DNA of 64,000 bases. It comes from Silene conica (taxonomy: Eukaryota > Streptophyta > Magnoliopsida > Caryophyllales > Caryophyllaceae). Position numbers and translations under genes: made by a program. How positions within the stretch are numbered: position 1 is the first letter of the stretch; each line of letters starts with the position of its first letter. Shown piece after piece: positions 44,056 through 55,892 of the stretch. The DNA lies in assembly GCA_029255685.2 (NCBI GenBank), contig CM055313.2:48254079-48318078 (forward strand). The letters run 5' to 3'. A model generated the notes under the pieces. The model had not been told where the DNA came from, ran no database searches, and worked only from the letters and a program-made list of their open reading frames with translations.

Positions 44056-46973
44056 TGTAAAACCCCTCGCGAAAGCGGAAATATAAAACATACAAAGTAC
44101 TAAAAATGCAGCGGAATTTAAACTTTTTAAACATAAACAACATGCGAGGTGAATTAAAACTGAAACTGAAACTGAAAACTGATATAAACAAAATAGATAA
44201 GTATAACAGTTCTAAGTACTGGAAACAAAATATATACAAAGCCTGGGATGGAAAATCCCTACAGGCACCAAAAGATAACAGTATCCAAAACTAGAGTCTA
44301 GCTACTCGAAAGCGTAAGTCATATGATGACAAGTGGATCATCACTCGCTAGCTCTCAATGAACCCCGTCCAACCTGCATGTACCTATATACATGAAAACA
44401 TGTACGCCACAATCAGTGGGGAGTGACTAGAGTTCTCCTAGCCACCTTTCGTAACGACGCGTAACAAGCGATACAAACAGAACACTCCAACATATATAAA
44501 CATGTGAAGTATATCAATATCTTGATAACCGATCTCATACTATCATGCAATCGCTAATGCACGGCTCTCAACCAACTTCGGAAACTATTTGGAAGGAGAG
44601 CCGGTTTCCCGGTCGGGGGGGGGGGGGGGGGGGGTCTTCCAGTCCAAACCATTTACGAAACTGACTAAAGAGTCATCCAATGCCTTGGAAGAACAATATC
44701 AAAGTCAAGGTACTGTAAACATCACTATCATCATACATATCTGACACTGTACCAACTCAAGGCAAGCAGTTATAAAACAGCAAGTATAAGGTTCAGCGGT
44801 CAACTTAAGACATAACCTAAATACATATCATTCAGCAAGTATAAAGGTTCAGCGGTCAACTTAAGACATAACCTAAATACCAATCATTCAGCAAGCAAGG
44901 ACTCAGAGGCCAACTTAAGGCGTGAACCTGCCAATCAGCAAGACACTAGCCTCAAAGGCGACATCACAACGCATGGACTAGCATCCAAAAGTAAAGGACT
45001 CAGAGGCCAGCTTAAGGCATGTCCCTTCACCAGATCACAAGATACTAGACTCAGAGGCCAGCTTAAGGCATGTCCTAGCATCAAACATCTGCACTCCAGG
45101 CAAGGTGTCAGTTCCTTAGCTACCCCGTTGTGCAACTGCTCTACTCGTCAGACTCAGAGGCCAACTTAAGGCATGTTCCAACGCGATCACAATCCAACAT
45201 GTCTGGGCTCAGAGGCCAGCTTAAGGCATATCCCAGACACGACACTCATACACATATAGGGCTCAGAGGCCAACTTAAAGCATATCCCCATATATGACAA
45301 TCAACTCACGTATTAAGTTCAGAGGCCAGCTTAAGGCATAACTTAATACGCATCAATATAATATCATCCAAAGTCTAGGAACTAATCTATAGTTCTACTT
45401 TCTTATACTTCTAATCAACACTTAATTGATCCCGGGAACTAAGTTGAGGGAGAGCCAGTTTCCCTTTCGGTTACCCGACCGGGGGGTCTCTATCCTCTCT
45501 CCATTCCCGAACCCAATATAGTGTCGCCCATCCTCCGGGGACCTCAAACACACATGAAAGGTACACGAAACGAATCTCAAACAAAACCGAATAATCGTTT
45601 GAAAGTTAAAAGCAAAATAATGAGAACAGGGGCTCTCAGCCGGTCCCAGACCGTCTGCCGGTCCACCGGCTGGGAGTCCCTTCCCATGCCCAATCACCGT
45701 CTGAAAAATCAAAGAGAAGAGGCCCTCAGCCGGTGGACCATCCGCCGGCCAGCCGGCTGGGAGTCCCTTCCCATAAGCCAACTTCAAAAACCGAAATATA
45801 GGGAGTGACTCTCAGCCGGTGTACCGGCTGCCTGTCTGCCGAATGGGAGTCACTTTCCCATGCCTTTGCAAACTTTGAAAACGAACAATAAGGATCCTGA
45901 GCCGGTCGACCGGCGGCCGACTGACCGGCTCAGAAACCTTGCTCAGATTTCAGAACATTTAAAAGAAACAACATCGACTCTGAGCCGGCCGACCGGCAGC
46001 CGGTCAGCCTACAGGCTCAGAGTCCGCTGTACGCAAAATCGCAAATCCTCTAAAACAGTCAAAACTCCTCAAATCGATTCAAGACTTCTAAATTTGCAAC
46101 ATACAATGTTTACCCATCACATATAATCACCAAATATACTAACTATCAGCAATTAATCCCACAAACAATCGTCAATAAGAATATGATTTGTATCCGTCTT
46201 AAGCATAAATTTCAGAAATTCAACCACAAGCATATGAAACATCATCTAAGCATATAATCATCATGTAAGAACATTCCTATCATGTTTCTAAGTTCAATCA
46301 ACAACAACAACATGAAAATTCAGAAACTTAAACCATCCTAAACATGAAAAATGCTAATATTACAAGTAAAGGCCGAGTTTCTCATTATTGTCACCTTAAA
46401 AGCAATTCCGATCAAAGCTCCTCTTCCAACACGTAGCTATCCACACTAGGGTCGTCTAAACCTTCACCTATAACCAAGAAACACGGATTTTAGAGCTTAA
46501 AGGCGAATTAAGCAAAAACAGCCCAAATTTCGAGTTGAAGGAAACGAGAAACGGAAGTGACGGATGGCTTGCAAATTCCACGAGTATTCCGAAAATGTAA
46601 TTATTACCTTGATTTGGAGTCCGGAAGATGATGGAAATTGGATTTTCAGCTTGAGTTTAAGGAGAGGAAAATGAGAAATATGAAATGTCAGTGTTTTGTT
46701 TTTGATGAAGAACAATATGTCGACATACTTGAGGGTTTAGGGGTTTATAATTGTCCTTTCCCGTTTCAAGGAAAACGGGTTTAGTAACATGAACGGGTTT
46801 TAGGATATGAATTCAAGTTGCCAAGTTGGGGTTCGTCCTAAATACTTAAGGTTCTTAAGACGGATCTTAACGATTTATTAAAATACTTCCCAACAAATTA
46901 TTAAAATATTATTTTATTACTTAAAATAATTAAAACCCTTAAAATATATTTTATAAAAATACGGGATGTTACA
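44056..46973 (-). repeat. Chromovirus LTR C (inner)
   Basis: 2918 bp, shorter than the others because it has only two 56-bp units (44778-44888). It has a run of 20 G at 44615-44634, where the other LTRs have a short pyrimidine stretch and six or seven G. Its third GC-rich hairpin (about 45810-45855) is of the type seen in LTR D, not of the A/B type. Confidence 0.93.
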
Positions 46974-47040
46974 ATCACCCCAACTTCAAAAAGTTTCCTC
47001 CTCGAAACTCGAACGAAGATAGATTCTAAATAACTATACC

Positions 47041-47844
47041 TCAATCGAAAAGAGAAGGATGCGCAGCACGCATCGATGGCTCGGTCTCCCACGTCTGCTC
47101 CTCAACATCACCGCAACGCCAAAGGATCTTCACTAATGGCACCACCTTGCTCCTAAGCTTCCTGTCCTGACGGTCTAGAATCTTCACGGGACGCTCCTCA
47201 AAAGCAAGATTCGGCTCTAAGTTCTCGATCTCACTAGGAAGACCATGACTCGGGTCACTAACATACTTACGGAGCTGAGAAACATGAAAGACACTATGAA
47301 CCTTGCCCAAACTAGGAGGAAAGTCCAAACGGTAAGCAGCGACACCAATCCTCTTCACGATCTCAAATGGCCCGATATACTTAGGGCTCAACTTGCCCTT
47401 AACTCCAAACCTCTTAACGCCCTTCATCGGTGAAACTCTCAAGAAAACTCTGTCACCCACCTCAAACTCGAGAGGTCTACGGCGGACATCAGCATAGGAT
47501 TTCTGCCGATCCTGTGCGGCCTTCATCCTGCCCCTGATAAGCTGAACCTGATCAATCGTCGCAGCTAACTGGTCCGGTCCTAGGTCGTGCACGTCGCTCG
47601 CCTGATCCCAACAGATCGGACTACGACACTTCCTACCATAGAGCGCCTCATACGGAGCCATACCAATAGATGAATGGTAACTGTTGTTGTAGGAAAACTC
47701 AACTAGCGGTAGACACTGTTCCCAAGAACTCTGGAAATCAAGTGCACAAGCACGGAGCAAGTCCTCTAATGTCTGAATAGTCCTCTCGGACTGCCCATCC
47801 GTCGCGGCATGAAATGCGGTACTCTTCAGCAAACGGCTACCCAT
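47041..47844 (-). pseudogene. pol: Chromovirus integrase C-terminus and chromodomain, internal domain 3
   Basis: 267 codons open without interruption, from MGSRLLKSTAFHAATDGQSE through [10 protein letters not shown] and SQLRKYV to the chromodomain-like tail ([15 protein letters not shown]). Upstream it is separated from the rest of pol only by the stop shared by all three copies (after RDPCFCS at 47869). This is the best preserved integrase tail of the composite. Confidence 0.9.
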
Positions 47845-47868
47845 AGCCTCCTGTAAAGCCTTCCAAAA

Positions 47869-49779
47869 TCAGGAACAGAAACAAGGATCACGATCAGAAA
47901 CGATCTCTCTCGGAACACCATGGTAACGGACTATGTCTGCAATATAAGCCCTGGCTAAACGGTCCATATCCCATGTCTCTCTGATAGGCACAAATCTGGC
48001 ACACTTAGTTAACCTATCCACCACAACCCAAATCGGATCTTTGCCTCCCACTGTCTTAGGCAATGCCGTCACGAAGTCCATCGATATGCACTCCCACTTC
48101 CACTGAGGAACGTGGAGCGGCTGTAACAATCCACCTGGCCTCTTATGCTCTATCTTGACTTGTTGACAAGTCAAGCACCTACTCACGTAATCAAAAATGT
48201 CTTTCTTCATCCCGGGCCACCAAAATATAAGTCTCAAGTCCTTGTGCATCTTCTCTCCGCCCGGATGAACTGAATACGGTGTCAAGTGAGCCTCATCTAA
48301 AACCCTCTTCCTCAAATCTGGCACATCTGGAACATACATCCTACCTCTAAATCTAAGGAAACCATCAGAAGCAATCACTAAATCTGGTGCAACACCACTC
48401 GAAATCTTAGCCTCGAACTTCCGGAACTCGGAACACAACTCATCGGGCAACACACGCATAGCACTCATCGAATGAGAAGTCTTGCGGCTAAGTGCATCAG
48501 CAACCACATTGGCCTTTCCCTCATGATACAATAACTCAATGTCGTAATCCTTGACCAACTCTAGCCATCGACGCTGTCGCATATTGTGGTCCTTCTGGGT
48601 GAAAATGTACTTTAGACTCTTGTGATCCGTGAAAATGCGACAATGAGATCCAATAAAGTGATGACGCCACATCTTCAGGGCGTGAACAACCGCGGCTAAC
48701 TCAAGATCATGCGTCGGATAGTTCACCTCGTGAACTCGCAACTGTCTAGATGAGTAAGCTATCACCTTACCACTCTGCATCAACACACATCCAAGCCCTA
48801 ACATAGAAGCATCGCAGTAAACATCAAAGTCAACCCCGATCTCTGGCAAAGCAAGTATAGGAGCGGAAGTCAACCTAGTCTTCAATTCCTGGAAAGAGCT
48901 CTCACATTTGTCGGTCCAAACAAATTTAGCTTCCTTCTTCAATAACTGAGTCATCGGACGAGCTAATCTAGAGAAATCTTCCACAAATCGACGGTAGTAA
49001 CCCGCTAAACCAAGGAAAATACGGATCTCTCCCACCTCCTTGGGACTCTCCCAATCAACAACGGCCTCAATCTTCGCGGGATCAACCATAACTCCCTCAC
49101 TAGATATCACATGTCCAAGAAATGCAACCTTAGAAAGCCAAAACTCACACATAGAGAACTTCGCGAACCACTTCTGTCGACGTAAAATCTCAAGTATCAA
49201 TCGGAGATGCTCGGCATGCTCCTCATCGGTCTTCGAGTAAATGAGGATGTCATCGATAAACACCACAACACAAGTGTCAAGAAACTCACTAAAAGTGCGG
49301 TTCATCTGATCCATAAAGATAGCAGGTGCATTAGTAAACCCAAAAGGCATAACCACGAACTCAAAATGCCCATATCTGGTACGAAAGACGGTGTTCGCAA
49401 TATCGGCCTCTCTCACTGGGATCTGATGATAACCCGATCGAAGATCAATCTTAGAAAACCTAGATGCACCCCTCAACTTATCGAACAAATCATCAATTCT
49501 CGGCAAAGGATATCTGTTCTTCACAGTCACTCTGTTCAACTCTCTGTAATCAATGCAAAGTCTCAAGGAACCATCTTTCTTCTTAACAAATAAAACTGGA
49601 GCACCCCACGGAGAAGCACTCGGTCGAATGAACCCTTTCTCGATCATCTCTTCCAACTGTTGCTTCAACTCTTTCAACTCCGGTGGAGCCATACGGTAAG
49701 GAGCCTTGGATATCGGTCTGGTACCTGGAACAAGCTCTATGGTAAACTCCAAATCTCTCTCTGGCGGTATCCCTGGCAA
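47869..49779 (-). pseudogene. pol: Chromovirus RT, RNase H and integrase core, internal domain 3
   Basis: 636 codons uninterrupted, from before the reverse transcriptase (MPGIPPERD) to the integrase core. It includes [46 protein letters not shown], the HHCC pattern and MDFVTALPK. Unlike domains 1 and 2 it has Ser, not a stop, before MDFV. The displayed Met is not a natural start; the frame is a piece of the gag-pol polyprotein. A Cys replaces Arg in RDPCF. Confidence 0.92.
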
Positions 49780-49854
49780 GTCGTTTGGGAAGACATCTGG
49801 AAACTCACGAACAATGGCTACATCCTCAAGCTTCGGTAACGATGGCTTAGCAGC

Positions 49855-51362
49855 TCAAATAACACACAGGAAGGCTTGGCAACCCTTCCTAAGAAGATGA
49901 GATGCTTTCATCGAAGAAATAACACGAACACCCTTTTTATGGCGAGTTCCCCTATAGGAAACACGAACTCCTGAAGAACTCCTCAAGCAGATTTTCTGAT
50001 CGCGACACTCGAAGCGAGCATGGTATCGCGATAACCAATCCATACCGAGGATAATGTCAAATTCCTCGAGAGGAAATCTCAGTAAGTCCGCTGGAAATGT
50101 GGCTTGACCAATAATAATCGGAACATCCCTATGGGACAAAGAGCAGGAAAACACGTCTCCCGAAGGTAAGGAAATGGAAGTCTCCTCAACCATGGAAGAC
50201 TCAAGAGCTAATCAGTCTGCGAACTGAGTCGATATAAATGATAAAGAAGCTCCAGTGTCAAACAAAATAAGACACTCAGCACCAAGTACAGAAAAGATAC
50301 CAGCCACAATATCTGGATGAGCCTCAGCCTCAGCTCTAGTCATCACGAAGATCTTCCCCTTCGGCTTTCCTCCTTTAGTCGCTGCAGCAGCAGTGGCAGC
50401 CTTGCCAAGTGCGGTGTTCCTCTCAGGACACTCAAAGGACTTGGGCCCAAATCCATTGCAGGTATAACACTTAAAGGCATTCTTAAAACAGTCAAAACCC
50501 GGATGAGATGGTTTACCACAACCGTGGCAAACACTAGAAGCAGTATCAGTGTGGAAAGTGGTCTTAGCAACCGGAGCAGGGAACCTCTCAAATCGCTTCT
50601 TCTGAGAAGTAGGCGAAGAAGTAGATGGAACAAACGGTCTCTTCCCCTGATAAACGGATCTGTGGTGAGAAGTAACACTGGAAGTAGCAGCTCGGGTCTC
50701 AGCATCTATGGCACGAATGGAACTGTCGGCCAAATAGCATCATCATAAATCTCCACAAAAGAAGTCGAGTCACGGCGAACCATACTCTCGATGCGCGGCC
50801 CTAACTTACCACGATAGAAGTAAACTCTCTCAGCCTCATCCCTGACAAACTTGGAAGCGAAATGTGCAAGCTGGTTAAATTTTTCGGTGTACTCCTGAAC
50901 GGACATCTTACCCTGCTTCAAGTCCCTGAACTCCTTAAGTCTCTGTGATCTAAGCTCCTTAGGATAAAACCTCGTGTCGAGCTTATCCTTAAAAGCCTCC
51001 CAATCAAATAAAGGATCAAGAATGAAAGTCGGTCCGGTCAATGCCCATCATCTATCGGCCTCTAGGGTCAAAAAGTGAGTGGCTAGCCGCACTCTATCCT
51101 CTCTGCCAACCGAGTACATGGTGAAGCTCTTTTCCATCTCACGGAACCACTCGGTAAGAGCTACCGGATCAACCTCGCCTCTATAAGTCTTCACGTGGCT
51201 CCTGGACATCTTTGATGCTATCCAAGAGAAGTTACCAGGCCTATTGGCCTCATTGCCTGGCAGTTGAGGAGGTGGAACAGTCTCTGCCTGCTGTCTCTGG
51301 TTCTCAAGCAACTGATGAAGTGCTTGCATTATAGTGTTCTCAGCAGCCGTGGTTCTCACCAT
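49855..51362 (-). pseudogene. gag: Chromovirus gag and protease, internal domain 3 (heavily broken)
   Basis: Four pieces of one gene. 51048-51362 (from [13 protein letters not shown]) ends at a stop in place of Trp after LEADR. 50706-51041 runs until a one-base deletion near 50730. 50212-50733 holds the two Cys/His motifs and LFDTGAS and ends at a stop after QFAD. 49855-50193 runs to a stop after FLCVI. Gag is thus lost here while pol is well kept, the reverse of domains 1 and 2. Confidence 0.9.
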
Positions 51363-51526
51363 CCTTCAAAAGAAAACAAGTGTTAACTTAGCAATTAGCA
51401 TTCACAAATAGACTACAATATAAATCCTTAGATCTACCCATCTCTCATTCATTATTTGTTTATTTGGTCAAGTTAAGGTTGGGGGTCACATGAGTGCGTC
51501 GGGAGCAATAATGCTCTGATACCAAC

Positions 51527-54500
51527 TGTAAAACCCCTCGCGAAAGCGGAAATATAAAACATACAAAGTACTAAAAATGCAGCGGAATTTAAACTTTTTA
51601 AACATAAACAACATGCGAGGTGAATTAAAACTGAAACAGAAACTGAAAACTGATATAAACAAAATAGATAAGAATAACAGTTCTAAGTACTGGAAACCAA
51701 ATATATACAAAGCCTGGGATGGAACATCCCTACAGGCACCAAAAGATAACAGTATCAAAAACTAGAGTCTAGCTACTCGAAAGCGTAAGTCATATGATGA
51801 CAAGTGGATCATCACTCGCTAGCTCTCAATGAACCCCGTCCAACCTGCATGTACCTACATACATGAAAACATGTACGCCACAATCAGTGGGGAGTGACAA
51901 GAGTTCTCCTAGCCACATTTCGTAACGACACGTAACAAGCAATACAAACAGAACACTCCAACATATATATAAACATGTGAAGTATATCAATATCTCGATA
52001 ACCGATCTCATACTATCATGCAATCGCTAATGCACGGCTCTCAACCAACTTCGGAAACTATTTGGAAGGAGAGCCGGTTTCCCTTCCGGTTGCCTAGTCG
52101 GGGGGGTCTTTCAGTCCAAACCATTCACGAAACTGACTAAAGAGTCATCCAATGCCTTGGATGAACAATATCAAAGTCAAGGTACTGTAAACATCACTAT
52201 CATCATACATATCTGACACTGTACCAACTCAAGGCAAGCAGATATAAAACAGCAAGGATAAGGTTCAGCGGTCAACTTAAGACATAACCTAAATACATAT
52301 CATTCAACAAGTATAAAGGTTCATCGGTCAACTTAAGACATAACCTAAATACATATCATTCAGCAAGTATAAAGGTTCAGCGGTCAACTTAAGACATAAC
52401 CTAAATACATATCATTCAGCAAGTATAAAGGTTCAGCGCTCAACTTAAGACATAACCTAAATACCAATCATTCAGCAAGCAAGGACTCAGAGGCAAACTT
52501 AAGGCATGGACCTGCCAATCAGCAAGACACTAGACTCAGAGGCGACATCACAACGCATGGACTAGCATCCAAAAGTAAAGGACTCAGAGGCCAGCTTAAG
52601 GCATGTCCCTTCACCAGATCACAAGATACTAGACTCAGAGGCCAGCTTAAGGCATGTCCTAGCATCAAACATCTGCACTCCGGGCAAGGTGTCAGTTCCT
52701 TAGCTACCCCGTTGTGCAGCTGCTCTACTCGTCAGACTCAGAGGCCAACTTAAGGCATGTTCCAACGCGATCACAATCCAACATGTCTGGGCTTAGAGGC
52801 CAACTTAAGGCATATCCCAGACACGACACTCATACACATATAGGGCTTAGAGGCCAACTTAAGGCATATCCCCATATATGACAATCAACTCACGTATTAA
52901 GTTCAGAGGCCACCTTAAGGCATAACTTAATACGCATCAATACAATATCATTCAAAGTCTAGGAACTAATCTATAGTTCTGCTTTCTTATACTTCTAATC
53001 AACACTTAATTGATCCTGTGAACTAAGTTGAGGGAGAGCCGGTTTCCCTTTCGGTTACCCGACCGGGGGGTCTTTATCCTCTCTCCATTCCCGAACCCAA
53101 TATAGTGTCGCCCATCCTCCGGGGACCTCAGACACACATGAAAGGTACACGGAACGAATCTCAAACAAAACCGAATAATCGTTTGAAAGTTAAAAGCAAA
53201 ACAATGAGAACAGGTGCTCTCAGCCTGTCCCAGACCGTGTGCCGGTCCACCGGCTGGGAGTCCCTTCCCATGCCCAATCACCGTCTGAAAAATCAATGAG
53301 AAGAGGCCCTCAGCCGGTGGACCGTCCGCCGGCCAGCCGGCTGGGAATCCCTTCCCATAAGCCAACTTCAAAAACTGAAATATAGGGAGTGACTCTCAGC
53401 CGGGGTACCGGCTGCCGGTCTGCCGGCTGGGAGTCACGTTCTCATGCCTTTGCAAACTTTGAAAACGAAGAAGAAGGATCCTGAGCCGGTCGACTGGCGG
53501 CCGACTGACCGGCTCAGAAACCTTGCTCAGATTTCAGAACATTTAAAAGAAACAACCCCGACTCTGAGCCGGTCGACCGGCTGCCGGTCAGCCTACCGGC
53601 TCAGAGTCCGCTGTACGCAAAATCGCAAATCCTCTAAAATAATCAAAACTCCTCAAATCGATTCAAGACTTCTAAATTTTCAACATACAATGTTTACCCA
53701 TCACATATAATCACCAAATATACTAACTATCAGCAATTAATCCCACAAACAATCCTCAATAAGAATATGATTTGTATCCGTCTTAAGCATAAATTTCAGA
53801 AATTCAACCATAAGCATATGAAACATCATCTAAGCATATAATCATCATGTAAGAACATTCCTATCATGTTTCTAACTTCAATCAACAACAACATGAAAAT
53901 TCAGAAACTTAAACCATCCTAAACATGAAAAATGCTAATATTACAAGTAAAGGCCGAGTTTCTCATTATTGTCACCTTAAAAGCAATTCCGATCAAAGCT
54001 CCTCTTCCACCACGTAGCTATCCACACTAGGGTCGTCTAAACCTTCACCTACAACCAAGAAACACGGATTTTAGAGCTTAAAGGCGAATTAAGCAAAAAA
54101 AACCAAAATTTCGAGTTGACGGAAACGAGAAACGGAAGTGACGGATGGCTTGCAAATTCCATGAGGATTCCGAAAATGTAATTATTACCTTGATTTGGAG
54201 TCCGGATGATGATGGAAATTGGATTTTAAGCTTGAGTTTAAGGAGAGGAAAATGAGAAATATTAAATGTCATTGTTTTGTTTTTGATGAAGAACAATATG
54301 TCGACATACTTGAGGGTTTAGGGCTTTATAATTGTCCTTTCCCGTTTCAAGGAAAACGGGTTTGGTAACATGAACGGGTTTTAGGATATGAATTCAAGTT
54401 GCTAAGTTGGGGTTCGTCCTAAGGACTTAAGGTTCTTAAGACGGATCTTAACGATTTATTAAAATACTTCCCAATAAATTATTAAAATATTATTTTATTA

Positions 54501-54554
54501 CTTAAAATAATTAAAACCCTTAAAATATATTTTATAAGAATAATGGATGTTACA
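51527..54554 (-). repeat. Chromovirus LTR D (outer)
   Basis: 3028 bp, the original 5' LTR on the minus strand. Contains four 56-bp units (52250-52472), hairpin modules (to about 52930) and GC-rich hairpins (53210-53610). It is followed by the second GTTGT at 54555-54559. Its last bases read AATGGATGTTACA, slightly changed from the other LTRs. Confidence 0.93.
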
Positions 54555-54559
54555 GTTGT

Positions 54560-54675
54560 TGCTGACTATCCATCCCTACTTCATCAGATATGTTCATACC
54601 CAAGCCATCAATCTAGCATCAGCACTTGCAACATCAACATTGATTTCTTTTTCGAACTCTGACAAATCAATTTCG
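54560..54675 (-). pseudogene. Possible last exon of a disrupted gene
   Basis: On the minus strand a splice acceptor-like TTTCCAG ends at 54676. The following bases read EIDLSEFEKEINVDVASADA. In a second frame, after an apparent one-base shift, they read IDGLGMNISDEVGMDSQQ. That second frame continues across the composite insertion and stops at 20338-20340, so the composite would sit inside the coding end. The acidic, Met- and Gln-containing sequence looks protein-like, but no family is recognised. It could be a gene fragment captured by the CACTA-type element, or a host gene. Low certainty. Confidence 0.3.
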
Positions 54676-54823
54676 CTGGAAACAGAAGTATATAAGTTAT
54701 CAGTTTAGTAAAAGAACTTATTGTAACTCATCATATATGGAATAACAAGAAGCAAAGAAGCAGCATTTGCAGTTCTTGCCTATTTACATATGTTTAAGTA
54801 GTCAAACTGCAATAGTTTCATAC

Positions 54824-54874
54824 CTGGATAATAGATCTAATTATTTTACCATCATTGCGGGCTTCTTCCATCCG
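54824..54874 (-). pseudogene. Possible internal exon of the same disrupted gene
   Basis: On the minus strand a CTGCAG acceptor precedes RMEEARNDGKIIRSIIQ (51 bases), followed by CAG and a GTATGA donor. Only this frame is open. Its phase does not join directly to the next candidate exon, so a small exon is missing or the locus is decayed. The family is unknown. Confidence 0.28.
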
Positions 54875-54875
54875 C

Positions 54876-55244
54876 TGCAGTATGTAAACCACGAATACCA
54901 AGAACAGGTTTATCCACAGAAAATTAAGGGGTGCATAAGGTCTTATTTTGCAAATTGAGGAGGGCAGTCAACTATTCCAGGTCACAGGCTACAAAGAAAT
55001 AAGAAGAAATAAGAGTAATAACACTAGCCTTCAGCTGATGTTTCATGGACGTGAAGGATGATTTCCAAAGTCAAGGACATTATGAAGGAGGGATATGTTA
55101 ACAATGAATAGGCTGCTTATCTAAGTTACACCATTAAAAGAGGCTATCAATGTCTTACGCCACTCTCAAATGAAGTTAATGGGCATAAGATTGTTTGGCA
55201 TAGTTGGAATGTGCCCATGCATTTAGTTGTTCATTGGCTAATAA
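54876..55244. other. Unassigned stretch, probably part of the CACTA-type element or the disrupted locus
   Basis: No clear gene, terminal repeat or similarity to other parts of the window was recognised. The expected CACTA end (…TAGTAGTG) is not present before the next LTR-like sequence at 55245. Confidence 0.4.
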
Positions 55245-55892
55245 TGTACCACCCCGATATTTTCCGTATTATAAATTTAAAGATTTAATTTAATTTAGAG
55301 AATAATTTAAATCTTATTATATTTCGTAAATATATTTTCTAATAAGAATATTTCATTTTAAAGCTTTTTAGTTTCAATTTATATTTCGAGTTTTATAAAT
55401 TTAAATATCGGTTTTAATTTTCGAAAATGACAAGTATGTAGGATAATTTCATGAGTTGTGAGTTATTTGCAAAATTGGTTCTATCTTGAGTTAATGAATT
55501 CCGAGTCATCCCGACTCATTAAATGAATCCCGAGTCATTTCCGACTCAAAAATCCTTATAACCCCTATGTTGTGCTTTATTTCACACAACCCATCCAATT
55601 CTTCATCCTCTTCAAAAATCAGAAAAACCCCATTTCACCATTGTTGGTGTTTCTCAAGAACACAAATCCGACTCTACCGCCTTCGTTTCTTGCTCAAATT
55701 CCGAGTTCTTTATAGGTTTGTTCTCCTCTTCTTCTCCTCCTTCTTTTGATACAAACAATTTCTAGTCTTGTTGAGTTTTCTGAAAACCCGTCTTTCTAGG
55801 GTTACGTTTTTAATTCGTTTTTCTTATTGTTTGTTGGCGAGAATGGATGTTTGGACTTCAATGAAGGGTTCCTTGAAGATTTGAAGAGCTTT
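55245..55892 (+). repeat. Gypsy-type LTR fragment
   Basis: Starts TGTACCACCCCGATATTTTCC, a typical Gypsy LTR opening. At 55558-55750 it carries a CTTATAACCCC word followed by a pyrimidine-rich leader-like stretch. Two inverted repeats, GAGTCATCCCGACTC (55503) and GAGTCATTTCCGACTC (55532), lie in the middle. It stops at about 55892, where gag-only element sequence begins, without a recognisable LTR end. The small frames inside are not supported as genes. Confidence 0.5.

Larger units (their letters stand above)
20357..54554 (-). mobile_element. Composite of four LTRs and three internal domains of a Tekay/Del-type chromovirus
   Basis: The order is LTR, internal, LTR, internal, LTR, internal, LTR, all in the same orientation and sharing LTRs. 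LTRs lie at 20357-31922 (interrupted by Copia), 36477-39501, 44056-46973 and 51527-54554. Internal domains lie at 31923-36476, 39502-44055 and 46974-51526 (4554, 4554 and 4553 bp). One 5-bp duplication, GTTGT, flanks only the outer ends (20352-20356 and 54555-54559). This is what one insertion expanded by unequal recombination between LTRs would leave. Clade assignment rests on long LTRs, the tRNA-Met primer site, a single gag-pol frame and a C-terminal chromodomain-like tail ([15 protein letters not shown]). Confidence 0.92.
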
